The notes beneath the pieces were generated by a model that worked only from the letters and a program-made list of their open reading frames with translations, was not told where the DNA came from and did no database searches. A stretch of 64,000 nucleotides of DNA from Cupriavidus gilardii. GTDB taxonomy: Bacteria; Pseudomonadota; Gammaproteobacteria; Burkholderiales; Burkholderiaceae. How positions within the stretch are numbered: the first letter of the stretch is position 1; the number at the start of each line of letters is the position of its first letter. Both the position numbers and the translations under genes were made by a program. The DNA lies in contig NZ_VZOV01000012.1 in NCBI RefSeq assembly GCF_008801915.1, forward strand, positions 62,001 to 126,000, in the 5' to 3' direction. Positions 17,056-26,878 of this stretch are shown here, in pieces.

Positions 17056-19065
17056 ATGCAAGGGACGAACGTGCTGTTCGGTCAGATCGCCGTCGTATTC
17101 GGCACCGTGATCGCCGGCGTGTGGGGCGCCACACAATGGACAGCAGCGGCCCTTGGCTATCAAGTACGCCTTGGCTCGCCCTGGTTCGACTTCCTTGGCA
17201 CGTCGATCTACCACCCGTGGAAGCTGTTTGAGTGGTGGTTCTTCTTCGGCGCCTATGCGCCGGAGGTCTTCGACACTGGCGGCACCATTGCGGGCGCCAG
17301 CGGTATGGCCGCCGTGGGCGTTGCCATCGCCATGTCGGTCTGGCGTTCGCGCCAAGCGCGCCTCGTCACCACCTACGGCTCTGCGCGCTGGGCTAACGCG
17401 CAGGACATTCGCAAGGCGGGCCTCACGCAGCCGGCCGGCGTGTTCCTCGGCCAGCACGACCGCCAGTACCTGCGGCATGAAGGTCCGGAACACGTCCTGA
17501 CCTTCGCGCCTACGCGCTCGGGCAAGGGCGTGGGCCTGGTGGTGCCCACTTTGTTGAGCTGGCTAGCATCGGCCGTCATCCACGACATCAAGGGCGAGAA
17601 CTGGAGCATCACCGCAGGCTGGCGCTCGCGCTTCTCGCATTGCCTGCTGTTCAACCCGACCGATGCGCAGTCGGCGGCCTACAACCCGCTGCTGGAGGTG
17701 CGGCGCGGCGCGCACGAAGTGCGCGACGTGCAGAACATCGCGGACATCCTGGTCGATCCCGAAGGCGCGCTGGAGAAGCGCAACCATTGGGAAAAAACCT
17801 CGCACGCGCTGCTGGTCGGCGCCATCCTGCATGTGCTCTACGCGGGCGAGGACAAGACGCTGCGCGGCGTCGCCAACTTCCTCTCCGATCCAGCCAGCCC
17901 ATTCGAGCTGACCTTGCATCGGATGATGACCACGCCGCATCTCGGCGATGGGACGCATCCGGTCGTGGCCTCGGCTGCGCGCGAAGTGCTCAACAAGTCG
18001 GAGAACGAGCGTTCCGGCGTGTTGAGCACCGCCATGTCGTTCCTCGGCCTGTACCGCGATCCCACGGTGGCCGAAGTCACATCGCGCTGTGACTGGCGCA
18101 TCGCCGACCTGATCGCCGCCGAGCATCCGGTGTCGTTGTATCTGGTGGTTCCGCCTTCGGACATTTCGCGGACGAAGCCGCTCATTCGCCTGATCCTCAA
18201 CCAGATCGGGCGGCGGCTCACGGAATCACTCGATGGCTCCGACGGCATCGAGCGTCGCCACAAGCTGTTGCTGATGCTCGACGAGTTTCCGGCACTCGGG
18301 CGGCTCGATTTCTTCGAGACGGCGCTGGCCTTCATGGCCGGCTACGGCATCCGCAGTTTCCTCATCGCGCAGTCGCTCAACCAGATCGACAAGGCGTATG
18401 GGCAGAACCATTCGATCCTCGACAACTGCCATGTGCGCGTGACGTTCGCCACGAACGACGAACGTACCGCCAAACGGATTTCCGAGACGCTGGGCACCGC
18501 GACCGAACTGCGCGCGCAGCGCAACTACGCCGGCCACCGGCTGGCGCCGTGGCTGGGGCACCTCATGGTGTCGCGCCAGGAAACGGCCCGTCCGCTGCTG
18601 ACGCCGGGCGAAGTCATGCAACTGCCACCCGATGAAGCGGTGGTGATGGTCTCCAGTGTGGCGCCGATCAAGGCCAAAAAGCTGCGCTATTACGCGGACG
18701 CCAATTTCAAGCGGCGCGTGCTGCCCCCGCCCACGCTGGCGGACGGGCTGTACGCAGACACGCCGCCGTCTCGGCCCGACGACTGGAGCGGGCTGGCGAT
18801 TCCGTCGGTGCCCGCAGCGTCTGCCACGGCATCTGCCGATGGCCTGGAGAACTTGGGTTCGGCCGACGACGGCGGCCCACGCCGTCAGCCCGAGCTAACT
18901 GAGGCCGTCGCCTACGACCCCGGGCTGGCCGCGCCCGTGGCCGACCTTGGGCTGCTCGATGACGACGACGACCTTCCGCTTCCACTTCCTCGCCAGCTCG
19001 ATCCGGCCATGCAGCGCACGGCCCGGCTGGCATCGCTGAACCCCAACGACGGAATCGACCTATGA
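17056..19065 (+). CDS. traG: Type IV coupling protein TraG (VirD4 family)
   Basis: A 669-aa ATPase that brings the relaxase-DNA complex to the mating channel. Membrane segments lie in the first 100 residues. Walker A is APTRSGKGVG near residues 150-159, and Walker B is LLLMLDEFPALG near 405. The length is normal for TraG of trb systems. GGAGG precedes the start by 7 bases. Its TGA overlaps the ATG of the RHH gene (ATGA). The C-terminal 100 residues are acidic and of low complexity. Confidence 0.95.
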   Translation: MQGTNVLFGQIAVVFGTVIAGVWGATQWTAAALGYQVRLGSPWFDFLGTSIYHPWKLFEWWFFFGAYAPEVFDTGGTIAGASGMAAVGVAIAMSVWRSRQARLVTTYGSARWANAQDIRKAGLTQPAGVFLGQHDRQYLRHEGPEHVLTFAPTRSGKGVGLVVPTLLSWLASAVIHDIKGENWSITAGWRSRFSHCLLFNPTDAQSAAYNPLLEVRRGAHEVRDVQNIADILVDPEGALEKRNHWEKTSHALLVGAILHVLYAGEDKTLRGVANFLSDPASPFELTLHRMMTTPHLGDGTHPVVASAAREVLNKSENERSGVLSTAMSFLGLYRDPTVAEVTSRCDWRIADLIAAEHPVSLYLVVPPSDISRTKPLIRLILNQIGRRLTESLDGSDGIERRHKLLLMLDEFPALGRLDFFETALAFMAGYGIRSFLIAQSLNQIDKAYGQNHSILDNCHVRVTFATNDERTAKRISETLGTATELRAQRNYAGHRLAPWLGHLMVSRQETARPLLTPGEVMQLPPDEAVVMVSSVAPIKAKKLRYYADANFKRRVLPPPTLADGLYADTPPSRPDDWSGLAIPSVPAASATASADGLENLGSADDGGPRRQPELTEAVAYDPGLAAPVADLGLLDDDDDLPLPLPRQLDPAMQRTARLASLNPNDGIDL

Positions 19066-19526
19066 GCCAATACCGCCTCAATCTGTTCATCCAGAACGAG
19101 CACGCCAAGCGCCTGGACGAGCTGGCCGCCAAGAAAGGCGTGTCCAAGTCGTCCATCGTCGCGGCGGCGCTCGCATCGTGGCTGTCGCCCGGTGCGGCCG
19201 ACCAGCGCGAAGCGGCGATTGCCAAGCGGCTGGATCGTCTGTCGCGCCAGGCCGAGCGCATGGAGCGCGACCAGAACATCGCCATCGAGACGCTGGCTCT
19301 GTTCATCCGCTACTACCTGACCGTGAGCACGCCGGTTCCCGAGGCGCACCAAGACGCGGCACGCGCGCAGGGCAAAGCGCGCTTCGAGCAGTTCACCGAG
19401 CAGCTTGGCCGCCACCTGCTGCGGGGCCGCAGCCTGGTGCGCGACGTGGTGGAGGAACTGCATCCCGACCCGATGCGAATGGAGGACGCGGCGGCGGCCA
19501 CGCAAGCGCAGGAGCGCGCGTCATGA
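19062..19526 (+). CDS. Ribbon-helix-helix (CopG-like) conjugation-module protein
   Basis: A 154-aa protein. The N-terminus YRLNLFIQNEHAKRLDELAAKKGVSKSS reads as a beta strand plus two helices of a ribbon-helix-helix DNA-binding fold. The rest is helical and charged. It overlaps traG and trbB by 4 bases on either side, so it is made together with them. It might bind the trb promoter or the transfer origin. In Tn4371-like elements a CopG-type gene normally stands here. Confidence 0.82.
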   Translation: MSQYRLNLFIQNEHAKRLDELAAKKGVSKSSIVAAALASWLSPGAADQREAAIAKRLDRLSRQAERMERDQNIAIETLALFIRYYLTVSTPVPEAHQDAARAQGKARFEQFTEQLGRHLLRGRSLVRDVVEELHPDPMRMEDAAAATQAQERAS

Positions 19527-20578
19527 GCGCGGTGCCGAAAATCCCGCCCGAACCACGTTCGTCCGCTGCGACTTCGATGGATCGCCGTATCCAGATGCTG
19601 CGCACGGCGATGGGGCCGCTGATCGCCGCCGCGCTCGAAGACCCGGACGTGGTTGAAGTCATGCTGAATCCCGACCGGACGCTATGGGTGGATCGGCTTT
19701 CATCAGGCCGTGCGCCGATGGGCGTGGAGATGTCCGAAGCGGACGGTGAACGCATCATCCGGCTGGTGGCAGCCCACGTCGGCGCGGAAGTGCATCGCGG
19801 CCAGCCGCTGCTGTCGGCCGAGCTGCCCGAAACCGGCGAGCGCTTCGAGGGCATCTTGCCGCCCGCCGCGCCGGGGCCTGCCTTCGCGTTGCGCAAGCGC
19901 GCCATCGGCGTGATCCCGCTGGAGCGGTACGTCATCGACGGGATGATGACCAGCGCCCAGGCGGGCTTTCTCGTTCGCGCCGTGCGCGAGCGCCAGAACA
20001 TCCTGATCGCCGGGGCCACCAGCAGCGGCAAGACCACGCTCGCCAATGCGCTGCTGGCCGAGATCGCCGCCACGGGCGACCGCGTGCTGGTGCTCGAAGA
20101 CACGGTGGAGCTGCAATGCGCGGCGCGCGACCACGTTCCGCTGCGCACCCGCGCAGGCGTGGTGTCGATGACCGAGCTGGTGCGTTCCTCGATGCGCCTG
20201 CGCCCGGATCGCGTCGTCGTTGGCGAAGTGCGCGGCGCCGAGGCGTTGGATCTCATCAAGGTGTGGGGCACAGGTCATCCCGGCGGCATCGCCACGATCC
20301 ATGCCGGCTCCGCGCTGGGTGCGCTGCTGCGCCTGGAGCAACTGATTCTCGAAGTGGCGGTGAATCCGCCCCGTGCGCTGATCGCCGAGGCGGTCAATGT
20401 GGTGATCCACATCGCTGGCCGTGGCCGCAATCGCCACGTCGAAAGCATTGCCCGCGTCGTCGGCTTTGACGGCGTGGGCTACCAACTGGCGGACGCGATG
20501 GATATGCCGTTTCCCGAGCTGCCATCGCAGTCCGACTTTTCTTCCCCGTCCCTCAACCACCTTGGAGAACTGCCATGA
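19523..20578 (+). CDS. trbB: Conjugal transfer ATPase TrbB (VirB11 family)
   Basis: A 351-aa cytoplasmic hexameric ATPase of the type IV secretion machine. Walker A GATSSGKTT lies near residues 163-171, followed by the Asp-box LVLEDTVELQ and the Walker B/His-box region (VVGEVRGAEALD, GHPGGIATIHA). The start at 19523 overlaps the RHH stop as ATGA; an upstream extension to 19178 in the same frame is a shadow of the RHH gene. Confidence 0.95.
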   Translation: MSAVPKIPPEPRSSAATSMDRRIQMLRTAMGPLIAAALEDPDVVEVMLNPDRTLWVDRLSSGRAPMGVEMSEADGERIIRLVAAHVGAEVHRGQPLLSAELPETGERFEGILPPAAPGPAFALRKRAIGVIPLERYVIDGMMTSAQAGFLVRAVRERQNILIAGATSSGKTTLANALLAEIAATGDRVLVLEDTVELQCAARDHVPLRTRAGVVSMTELVRSSMRLRPDRVVVGEVRGAEALDLIKVWGTGHPGGIATIHAGSALGALLRLEQLILEVAVNPPRALIAEAVNVVIHIAGRGRNRHVESIARVVGFDGVGYQLADAMDMPFPELPSQSDFSSPSLNHLGELP

Positions 20579-20967
20579 CGCAGATGCACGTTCCTGCTTT
20601 CCGTATTTCCGTAAATCCGCTTTCTCATCTGACCGGCCTGGCACGGCTGCGCAGCCTGGCACGCCCTGCGGGGCAAGGGCTGCTGCTGGCCGCGCTGCTG
20701 CTGTTCCTGGCCGGAACGGCGCAGGCCGCCGGTTCCTCGATGCCGTGGGAAGGCCCGCTGCAATCCATCCTCGAATCCATCCAGGGTCCGGTGGCGCGCA
20801 TCGTCGCGGTCATCATCATCATCGCCACGGGCCTGGCGCTGGCCTTCGGCGATACCTCGGGCGGCTTTCGCAAGCTGATCCAGATCGTGTTCGGCCTGTC
20901 CATCGCGTTCGCCGCGTCGAGCTTCTTCCTGTCGTTCTTCAGCTTCTCCGGCGGGGCGGTCGTATGA
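20575..20967 (+). CDS. trbC: TrbC/VirB2 pilin precursor
   Basis: A 130-aa protein with a long basic leader, a hydrophobic segment followed by a cleavage-like AQA (about residues 45-50), and two further hydrophobic segments. This is the layout of VirB2/TrbC pilins that are processed and polymerised into the conjugative pilus. It overlaps trbB and trbD by ATGA junctions. Confidence 0.9.
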   Translation: MTQMHVPAFRISVNPLSHLTGLARLRSLARPAGQGLLLAALLLFLAGTAQAAGSSMPWEGPLQSILESIQGPVARIVAVIIIIATGLALAFGDTSGGFRKLIQIVFGLSIAFAASSFFLSFFSFSGGAVV

Positions 20968-21236
20968 GTGCCCTGGACACCTTCGCGGACGGCTTCGAGG
21001 TGCCGCTGCATCGCTCGCTGACCGAGCCGATCCTGCTGGGCGGTGCGCCGCGCACCGTGGCGATTGCCAACGGCACGCTGGCCGCTGCCGTCGGCCTGGG
21101 CCTGCAACTGTGGATTCCGGGTGTTGTGCTCTGGATCGTCGGCCATTCGCTGGCGGTGTGGGGTGCGCGCGTTGATCCGCAGTTCATGCAGGTCTTTGCC
21201 CGGCACATCAAGTACCGCCCGCTGCTGGACGTGTGA
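20964..21236 (+). CDS. trbD: TrbD/VirB3 inner-membrane protein
   Basis: A 90-aa protein beginning MSALDTFADGFEVPLHRSLTEPILLGG, with a hydrophobic hairpin at about residues 34-65. This is the standard VirB3 pattern. A longer frame starting at 20421 is not real: 20964 overlaps the trbC stop as ATGA. VirB3 works with the VirB4-type ATPase encoded next, 15 bases downstream. Confidence 0.9.
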   Translation: MSALDTFADGFEVPLHRSLTEPILLGGAPRTVAIANGTLAAAVGLGLQLWIPGVVLWIVGHSLAVWGARVDPQFMQVFARHIKYRPLLDV

Positions 21237-21251
21237 GGGGAGGACGCCGCG

Positions 21252-23717
21252 ATGCTGAACCTCGCCGAATATCGCCAGCGCCCAGCCTTGCTTGCCGACT
21301 GGCTGCCCTGGGCCGGGCTGGTCGCACTGGGCGTCGTCTTGAACAAGGATGGCAGTTTCCAGCGCACGGCCCGGTTTCGCGGGCCTGACCTCGACAGCGC
21401 GACGCAGGGTGAGTTGATCGCTACGTCGGCACGCTTGAACAACGCGCTGCGCCGCATGGGTTCGGGCTGGGCGCTGTTCATTGAAGCCGAGCGCCGTCCC
21501 GCTGCCGACTATCCACACTCGGAGTTTCCCGAGCCGCTGTCCTGGCTGGTGGACGAGGAACGCCGCGCGACCTTCGAGGAATCTGGCAATCACTTTGAGA
21601 GCGGCTATCACCTGACGCTGCTTTACCTGCCGCCGGAAGAATCCCGCGCCCGTGCAGCCAAGATGCTCTACGAGAACACGCCGACGAATGGCGTGGACTG
21701 GCGCGAGCGGCTGCAAGCGTTCGTCGCGGAAACGGATCGCGTCTTTGACCTGCTCGACGGCGTGATGCCGGAAATTGACTGGCTCGACGACGGGCAGACG
21801 CTGACCTACCTGCACGCGACCATCTCAACGCGGCGCTATCGCGTGGGCGTGCCCGAAGTGCCGTTCCACATCGACGCGCTGCTGACCGACTCCGCACTGG
21901 TCGGTGGCCTGGCGCCCATGCTGGGCGAGCAACACCTGCGCGTGGTGTCGGTGCGGGGCTTTCCGACCTCAACCTGGCCGGGGATTTTGGACGACCTCAA
22001 CCGCCTGGGCTTTGCCTATCGCTGGAGTACGCGCTTTCTGTGCCTGGACAAAGCCGAGGCGGAAAGAGAACTCGCCCGCCTGCGCCGCCAGTGGTTCGCC
22101 AAGCGCAAGAACGTTATCGCGCTGCTGCGCGAAACCATCTTCCAGCAGGAATCGCCGCTGGTCGATACCGACGCCAGCAACAAGGCCGCCGATGCCGATG
22201 CCGCCTTGCAGGAGCTGGGCAGCGATCAAGTCGCCTTTGGCTACCTCACCGCCACGGTAGCGGTGCTCGACGCCGATCCTGCGGTGGCCGACGAGAAGCT
22301 GCGCATGGTGGAGCGCGTCATCCAGGGTCGGGGTTTCGTCACCATCCCGGAAACGCTCAACGCCGTGGATGCGTGGCTGTCGTCCATTCCGGGCAACGCC
22401 TACGCCAACGTGCGCCAGCCCATCGTTTCAACGCTGAACCTGGCGCACATGATGCCGGTATCGGCGGTATGGGCCGGACCGGAGAAGAACGAACACCTCG
22501 ACGGCCCCCCGCTGATCGTGACACGCACCGACGGCGCCACGCCGTTCCGGCTTGTGACGCACATCGGCGACGTGGGCCACACGCTGGTCGCGGGGCCGAC
22601 CGGCATGGGCAAGTCGGTATTGCTCGCCACGCTGGCAATGCAGTTCCGCCGCTATCGCGGTTCGCGCATCGTCGCATTCGACATGGGCCGTTCCATGCGC
22701 GCCACCATCCTGGGCCTGGGTGGCGAGCACTACGACCTCGGGACGGATGGCGAAATCGCCTTCCAGCCCTTGGCACGCATCGACCGCGAAGGCTACCGCA
22801 CCTGGGCGGCAGAATGGATCGAAGGCCGCTTGCTGCATGAGGGCGTGGCGGTCGGCCCCGACGAAAAGGCGGCCATCTGGTCGGCGCTGGGAAGCCTCGC
22901 CGGTGCGCCGTTGGAGCAGCGCACGATGACAGGGCTTTCCGTGCTGCTGCAATCGAACGCGCTGCGGCAGGCGCTGTCGCCGTATGTGCTCGGCGGTGCC
23001 CACGGCAAGCTGCTGGACGCCGATCATGACCGGCTGGGCATGGCCGACGTGCGGTGCTTCGAGATGGAGGAGCTGATGCACAGCAAGGCCGCCGTCATGG
23101 CCGTGCTGCATTACCTCTTTGCGCGTTTCGATGAACGCTTCGACGGGGCGCCCACGCTGCTGATCCTCGATGAAGCGTGGCTGTTCCTCGATGACCCGGT
23201 GTTTGCCGCGCGCATCCGCCAGTGGCTCAAGACGTTGCGCAAGAAGAACGTCTCGGTGATCTTCGCCACGCAGAGCCTCGCCGACATCAAGGATTCGAGC
23301 ATCGCGCCCGCGATCATCGAGAGTTGCGCAAGCCGCATCTTCCTGCCGAACCCGCAGGCCACCGAGCCGCAGATTCGCACGATCTACGAGGGTTTCGGCC
23401 TCAGCAGGCGGCAGATCGAGATCGTCGCCACCGCGCAGCCGAAGCGCGACTACTACTACCAATCCCGCCTCGGCAACCGCCTGTTCGACCTCGACCTGGG
23501 CGCCGCGACGCTGGCCTTCGCGGGTGCCTCCACGCCGCAAGACCAGCGCGACATCGACGCGGTGCTCGCTGCCGCTTCATCCGCATCCACTCCGTTCGCA
23601 GCCGCATGGCTGCGCCACCGCAGCCTTGATTGGGCGGCCGATCTGCTGCGCGATTTCCCCGGCCCTGCGCCGTGTGCCGCCCTCATCCCCAGCCATCCAC
23701 AGGAGAACCAGCCATGA
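21252..23717 (+). CDS. trbE: Conjugal transfer ATPase TrbE (VirB4 family)
   Basis: An 821-aa ATPase that powers pilus assembly and substrate passage. The CagE/VirB4 N-terminal domain occupies roughly residues 1-420. Walker A AGPTGMGKSVLL lies near 447-457, and Walker B LLILDEAWLFLDD near 636-648, followed by FATQSLADI. The length is typical. The ATG follows GGGGAGG by about 8 bases, and the stop overlaps trbJ. Confidence 0.95.
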   Translation: MLNLAEYRQRPALLADWLPWAGLVALGVVLNKDGSFQRTARFRGPDLDSATQGELIATSARLNNALRRMGSGWALFIEAERRPAADYPHSEFPEPLSWLVDEERRATFEESGNHFESGYHLTLLYLPPEESRARAAKMLYENTPTNGVDWRERLQAFVAETDRVFDLLDGVMPEIDWLDDGQTLTYLHATISTRRYRVGVPEVPFHIDALLTDSALVGGLAPMLGEQHLRVVSVRGFPTSTWPGILDDLNRLGFAYRWSTRFLCLDKAEAERELARLRRQWFAKRKNVIALLRETIFQQESPLVDTDASNKAADADAALQELGSDQVAFGYLTATVAVLDADPAVADEKLRMVERVIQGRGFVTIPETLNAVDAWLSSIPGNAYANVRQPIVSTLNLAHMMPVSAVWAGPEKNEHLDGPPLIVTRTDGATPFRLVTHIGDVGHTLVAGPTGMGKSVLLATLAMQFRRYRGSRIVAFDMGRSMRATILGLGGEHYDLGTDGEIAFQPLARIDREGYRTWAAEWIEGRLLHEGVAVGPDEKAAIWSALGSLAGAPLEQRTMTGLSVLLQSNALRQALSPYVLGGAHGKLLDADHDRLGMADVRCFEMEELMHSKAAVMAVLHYLFARFDERFDGAPTLLILDEAWLFLDDPVFAARIRQWLKTLRKKNVSVIFATQSLADIKDSSIAPAIIESCASRIFLPNPQATEPQIRTIYEGFGLSRRQIEIVATAQPKRDYYYQSRLGNRLFDLDLGAATLAFAGASTPQDQRDIDAVLAAASSASTPFAAAWLRHRSLDWAADLLRDFPGPAPCAALIPSHPQENQP

Positions 23718-24469
23718 AAACCTATGTCCCCAAGCTCGCCGCGCTGACCGCCGCCTGCGTGCTCGCCTTCGGCGTCGCGCAGCCTGCGCACGCGCTGTTC
23801 GGCGTCGGCGACATCGTGCTCGACCCGACCAATCTGGTGCAGAACACGCTCACGGCGGTTCGCACGCTGGAGCAGATCAACAACCAGATCCGCCAGCTCC
23901 AGAACGAAGCGCAGATGCTCATCAATCAGGCACGCAACCTGGCCAGCCTGCCGTCCAGCGTGGTGGGCCAGTTGCGCGCGAACCTGGCAACCACCCAGCG
24001 CCTCATCGCACAGGCCAAGGGCCTGGCCTATGACGTGACGAGCATCGACCGCGAGTTCGCACGTCTGTATCCCGAGAAGTACGCCGCTACAGTGAGTGGC
24101 AACCAGATGTATCTCGACGCGCAGGAGCGTTGGAAGAACACGCTCAACGGACTGCAAACCACCATGCAGATGCAGGCCCAGGCGTCGCAGAACCTGAGCG
24201 ATGACGAAAGCGTGCTGGCCGATCTCGTGGGCAAGAGCCAGTCGGCCGAGGGTGCGCTGCAAGCGATGCAGGCCATGAACCAGTTGTTGGCTTTGCAGGC
24301 CAAGCAGTCGATCCAGACGCAACGGCTGCAGATCACGCAAGACCGCGCGGCCTCGCTGGAGCTGGCGCGGCAGGCGGCGGCCACGGAGCGCGGGCGCGAG
24401 GTGACGCGCCGCTTCCTGGGCGAAGGCACGCCATACACGCCGCAATCCGTGAACTTCTACAACCGCTGA
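23714..24469 (+). CDS. trbJ: P-type conjugative transfer protein TrbJ (VirB5-like)
   Basis: A 251-aa secreted protein with an N-terminal signal peptide ending near AHA (residues 20-25), then a long helical, Gln-rich body (LEQINNQIRQLQNEAQMLINQARNL), as in VirB5 minor pilus-tip proteins. The start at 23714 overlaps the trbE stop; the frame upstream to 23630 is a shadow. Confidence 0.92.
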   Translation: MKTYVPKLAALTAACVLAFGVAQPAHALFGVGDIVLDPTNLVQNTLTAVRTLEQINNQIRQLQNEAQMLINQARNLASLPSSVVGQLRANLATTQRLIAQAKGLAYDVTSIDREFARLYPEKYAATVSGNQMYLDAQERWKNTLNGLQTTMQMQAQASQNLSDDESVLADLVGKSQSAEGALQAMQAMNQLLALQAKQSIQTQRLQITQDRAASLELARQAAATERGREVTRRFLGEGTPYTPQSVNFYNR

Positions 24470-24480
24470 CGGAGGCTGCC

Positions 24481-24807
24481 ATGCAACGCACGCCCGTCGT
24501 GTTTGCTTTCGCCGTTCATGCGCTTGTGCTGGCCGGCTGTGACCAGCCGCAGCGGCTGTCGGTGGATGCGCTGGCCGCCGATGCGTCCCGGCTGCGTGCG
24601 TTGCGCGCGCAGTGCCGCGTGGGCGAGCACGACGGCGCGTTTTGCACGCAGGTGGCGCAGGCCGACCTGCGGCGCTTTCTCTCCGGCCACGCTGGGCCGG
24701 GCGAGTACCAGACGCTGGCCGACCTGCCGCCGATCCCGCCCAGCTTCGATGAACCCGCCGATGGCAGTGGGGCAATCGCTCTGCCTGAGCAGGAGGGCTC
24801 GCCATGA
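24481..24807 (+). CDS. Entry-exclusion lipoprotein TrbK-like
   Basis: A 108-aa protein with a signal peptide and lipobox (LVLAGC), then SVDALAADASRLRALRAQC...FC...RRFLSG, the same short pattern as the lipoprotein at 16586. The C-terminal 35 residues are proline- and acid-rich. Position between trbJ and trbL is that of trbK in plasmid RP4, whose product acts in entry exclusion. It overlaps trbL by 4 bases. Confidence 0.8.
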   Translation: MQRTPVVFAFAVHALVLAGCDQPQRLSVDALAADASRLRALRAQCRVGEHDGAFCTQVAQADLRRFLSGHAGPGEYQTLADLPPIPPSFDEPADGSGAIALPEQEGSP

Positions 24808-26156
24808 ACGACGTGACGGTCATCGACCGCTTCCTCGATACCTTCTCGCGCTACATCGACTCGGGCTTCGGCCTGCTGCACGGCGAGGTGGCGTTTCTGA
24901 CCGCCACGCTGATCGTCATCGACATGACGCTTGCCGGGCTGTTCTGGGCGATGGGCCATGCCACCGGCCAAGGCGAGGACGTGATCGCCAAGCTGATACG
25001 CAAGGTGCTGTACGTCGGTGCCTTCGCCTACATCATCGGCAACTTCAACTGGCTGGCCGGCATCGTGTTCCGCTCATTCGCGGGCCTCGGCCTGACGGCC
25101 AGCGGCTCGACCCTGAGCATGGAGAGCTTCCTGCAACCGGGCCGACTGGCGAAGGTCGGCATCGACGCCGGGGCACCGATCCTGAAGCAGATCGGCGACA
25201 TGGCGGGCTTTCCCGAGGTGTTCGTGAACATCACGCCCATCGTCGTGATGTTCCTGGCGTGGCTGATCGTCCTCCTGTGCTTCTTCGTGCTGGCGATCCA
25301 GCTTTTCATCACGCTGATCGAGTTCAAGCTGACCACGCTCGCGGGCTTCGTGCTGGTGCCGTTCGCACTCTGGAACAAGACCGCATTCCTCGCGGAGAAG
25401 GTGCTGGGTAACGTGGTGTCTTCGGGCATCAAGGTGCTGGTGCTGGCGGTGATCGTGGGCATCGGCTCGGGACTGTTCGCCGAGTTTCAGGTACAGCCGG
25501 CCGAGCCATCCATCGACCACTCCGTGGTCGTGATGCTGGCCTCGCTGACGCTGCTGGCCTTGGGCATCTTCGGGCCGGGCATTGCAACCGGGCTGGTGTC
25601 CGGTGGGCCGCAGCTCGGCGCGGGCGCGATGGCCGGTGCCGCGCTGGGTGCAGCCGGCGCGGCCGTTGCGGTGGGCGCTGCGGCCACGGGTGTCGGCGGC
25701 GCAGTCGCTGCCGGTGCGCGTATGGCGCCCGCAGCCGCCAAGCTGGCCGGCAGCGGAGCGCGTGCCGCCGCTTCGACGGCCAGTAGCGCACGGTCGGCGT
25801 TCCAGGCTGGCTCTGCATCCGCCGGCGGAGGCCTCAAGGGCGCTGCCGCCGGCGTGGGCAATGTCGCCAAGACCGGCGCGCAGGCGGCCGGGCAGAAGGT
25901 GGCCGATGGGGCGCGCTCGATGAAGGAGCGTGTCGCCGCCGCCTTCCGGCCGGGCGACGCCGGATCGGCGTCGGGAGCCAGTGCCGCACAGACTGCGAAC
26001 GAGCCAACCCCATCCACCGCGCAACCCGCCTGGGCCAAGCGCCTGCATCGCAGGCAGCAGCTCACCCATGCAGCGACGACCGCCGCCCACACGCTGCGCG
26101 GTGGCGACGGCGGCAGCTCTAGCCAAGGCCCGAGCCTGCGCGATTCCGATTCCTGA
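24804..26156 (+). CDS. trbL: Conjugal transfer membrane protein TrbL (VirB6 family)
   Basis: A 450-aa polytopic inner-membrane channel component. Five to six membrane segments lie within residues 25-260. The C-terminal 190 residues are Ala/Gly/Ser-rich low-complexity sequence ending in a charged tail, which is usual for TrbL. CAGGAGG precedes the start. It follows the TrbK-like gene with an ATGA overlap. Confidence 0.92.
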   Translation: MNDVTVIDRFLDTFSRYIDSGFGLLHGEVAFLTATLIVIDMTLAGLFWAMGHATGQGEDVIAKLIRKVLYVGAFAYIIGNFNWLAGIVFRSFAGLGLTASGSTLSMESFLQPGRLAKVGIDAGAPILKQIGDMAGFPEVFVNITPIVVMFLAWLIVLLCFFVLAIQLFITLIEFKLTTLAGFVLVPFALWNKTAFLAEKVLGNVVSSGIKVLVLAVIVGIGSGLFAEFQVQPAEPSIDHSVVVMLASLTLLALGIFGPGIATGLVSGGPQLGAGAMAGAALGAAGAAVAVGAAATGVGGAVAAGARMAPAAAKLAGSGARAAASTASSARSAFQAGSASAGGGLKGAAAGVGNVAKTGAQAAGQKVADGARSMKERVAAAFRPGDAGSASGASAAQTANEPTPSTAQPAWAKRLHRRQQLTHAATTAAHTLRGGDGGSSSQGPSLRDSDS

Positions 26157-26173
26157 TCTTCAAGGAGAACCCC

Positions 26174-26878
26174 ATGCGATTCAAACGACCACAGGTGCGC
26201 TACGCCGACACGCCGCAACCTGCCACCCCATACCAATCCGCCGCGCAGGTCTGGGACGAGCGCATCGGCTCGGCCCGCGTGCAGGCGAAGAACTGGCGTT
26301 TCATGGCCTTCGGCTGTCTCACGCTGGCGGTGCTGATGGCGGGCGGCCTGGTGTGGCGCTCGGCGCAGTCCATCGTCACGCCCTACGTCATCGAGGTGGA
26401 CAACGCGGGCCAAGTGCGCGCCGTCGGCGAAGCCGCCACGCCGTACAGGCCCAGCGATGCGCAGATTGCCTATCACCTCGGCCGCTTCATCGGCCTGGTG
26501 CGCTCGCTGTCCATTGACCCCATCGTGGTGCGACAGAACTGGCTCGATGCCTACGACTACACGACCGACAAAGGCGCCGTGGTGCTCAACGAGTACGCCC
26601 GTGTGAACGATCCGTTCGCGCGCATCGGCAAGGAATCGGTGACGGTGCAGATCAGCAGCGTGACTCGCGCCAGCGACACGTCGTTCAACGTGCGCTGGAC
26701 GGAGACGCGCTTCGTCAACGGCGCATTGGATCGCACCGAACGCTGGAACGCGGTGATTTCCACGGTGCTGCAAGCTCCGCGCACCGAGCAGCGCCTGCGC
26801 AAGAACCCCTTGGGTATCTACGTCAACGGCCTGTCGTGGAGCCGCGAACTGGAAGCGAACGAAGGAGCCAAGCCATGA
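26174..26878 (+). CDS. trbF: Conjugal transfer protein TrbF (VirB8 family)
   Basis: A 234-aa bitopic protein. A short cytoplasmic N-terminus and one membrane segment (about residues 37-57) are followed by a periplasmic VirB8 domain containing DPIVVRQNWLDAYDYTTDKGAVVLNEY. AAGGAG lies 8 bases before the start. It overlaps trbG by 4 bases. Confidence 0.93.
   Translation: MRFKRPQVRYADTPQPATPYQSAAQVWDERIGSARVQAKNWRFMAFGCLTLAVLMAGGLVWRSAQSIVTPYVIEVDNAGQVRAVGEAATPYRPSDAQIAYHLGRFIGLVRSLSIDPIVVRQNWLDAYDYTTDKGAVVLNEYARVNDPFARIGKESVTVQISSVTRASDTSFNVRWTETRFVNGALDRTERWNAVISTVLQAPRTEQRLRKNPLGIYVNGLSWSRELEANEGAKP

Noticed and set aside
16699-17493. 264-codon minus-strand frame opposite eex and traG
   Set aside because: It runs antisense to two well-supported genes; its smooth look comes from codon bias, and no ribosome site or family was seen.
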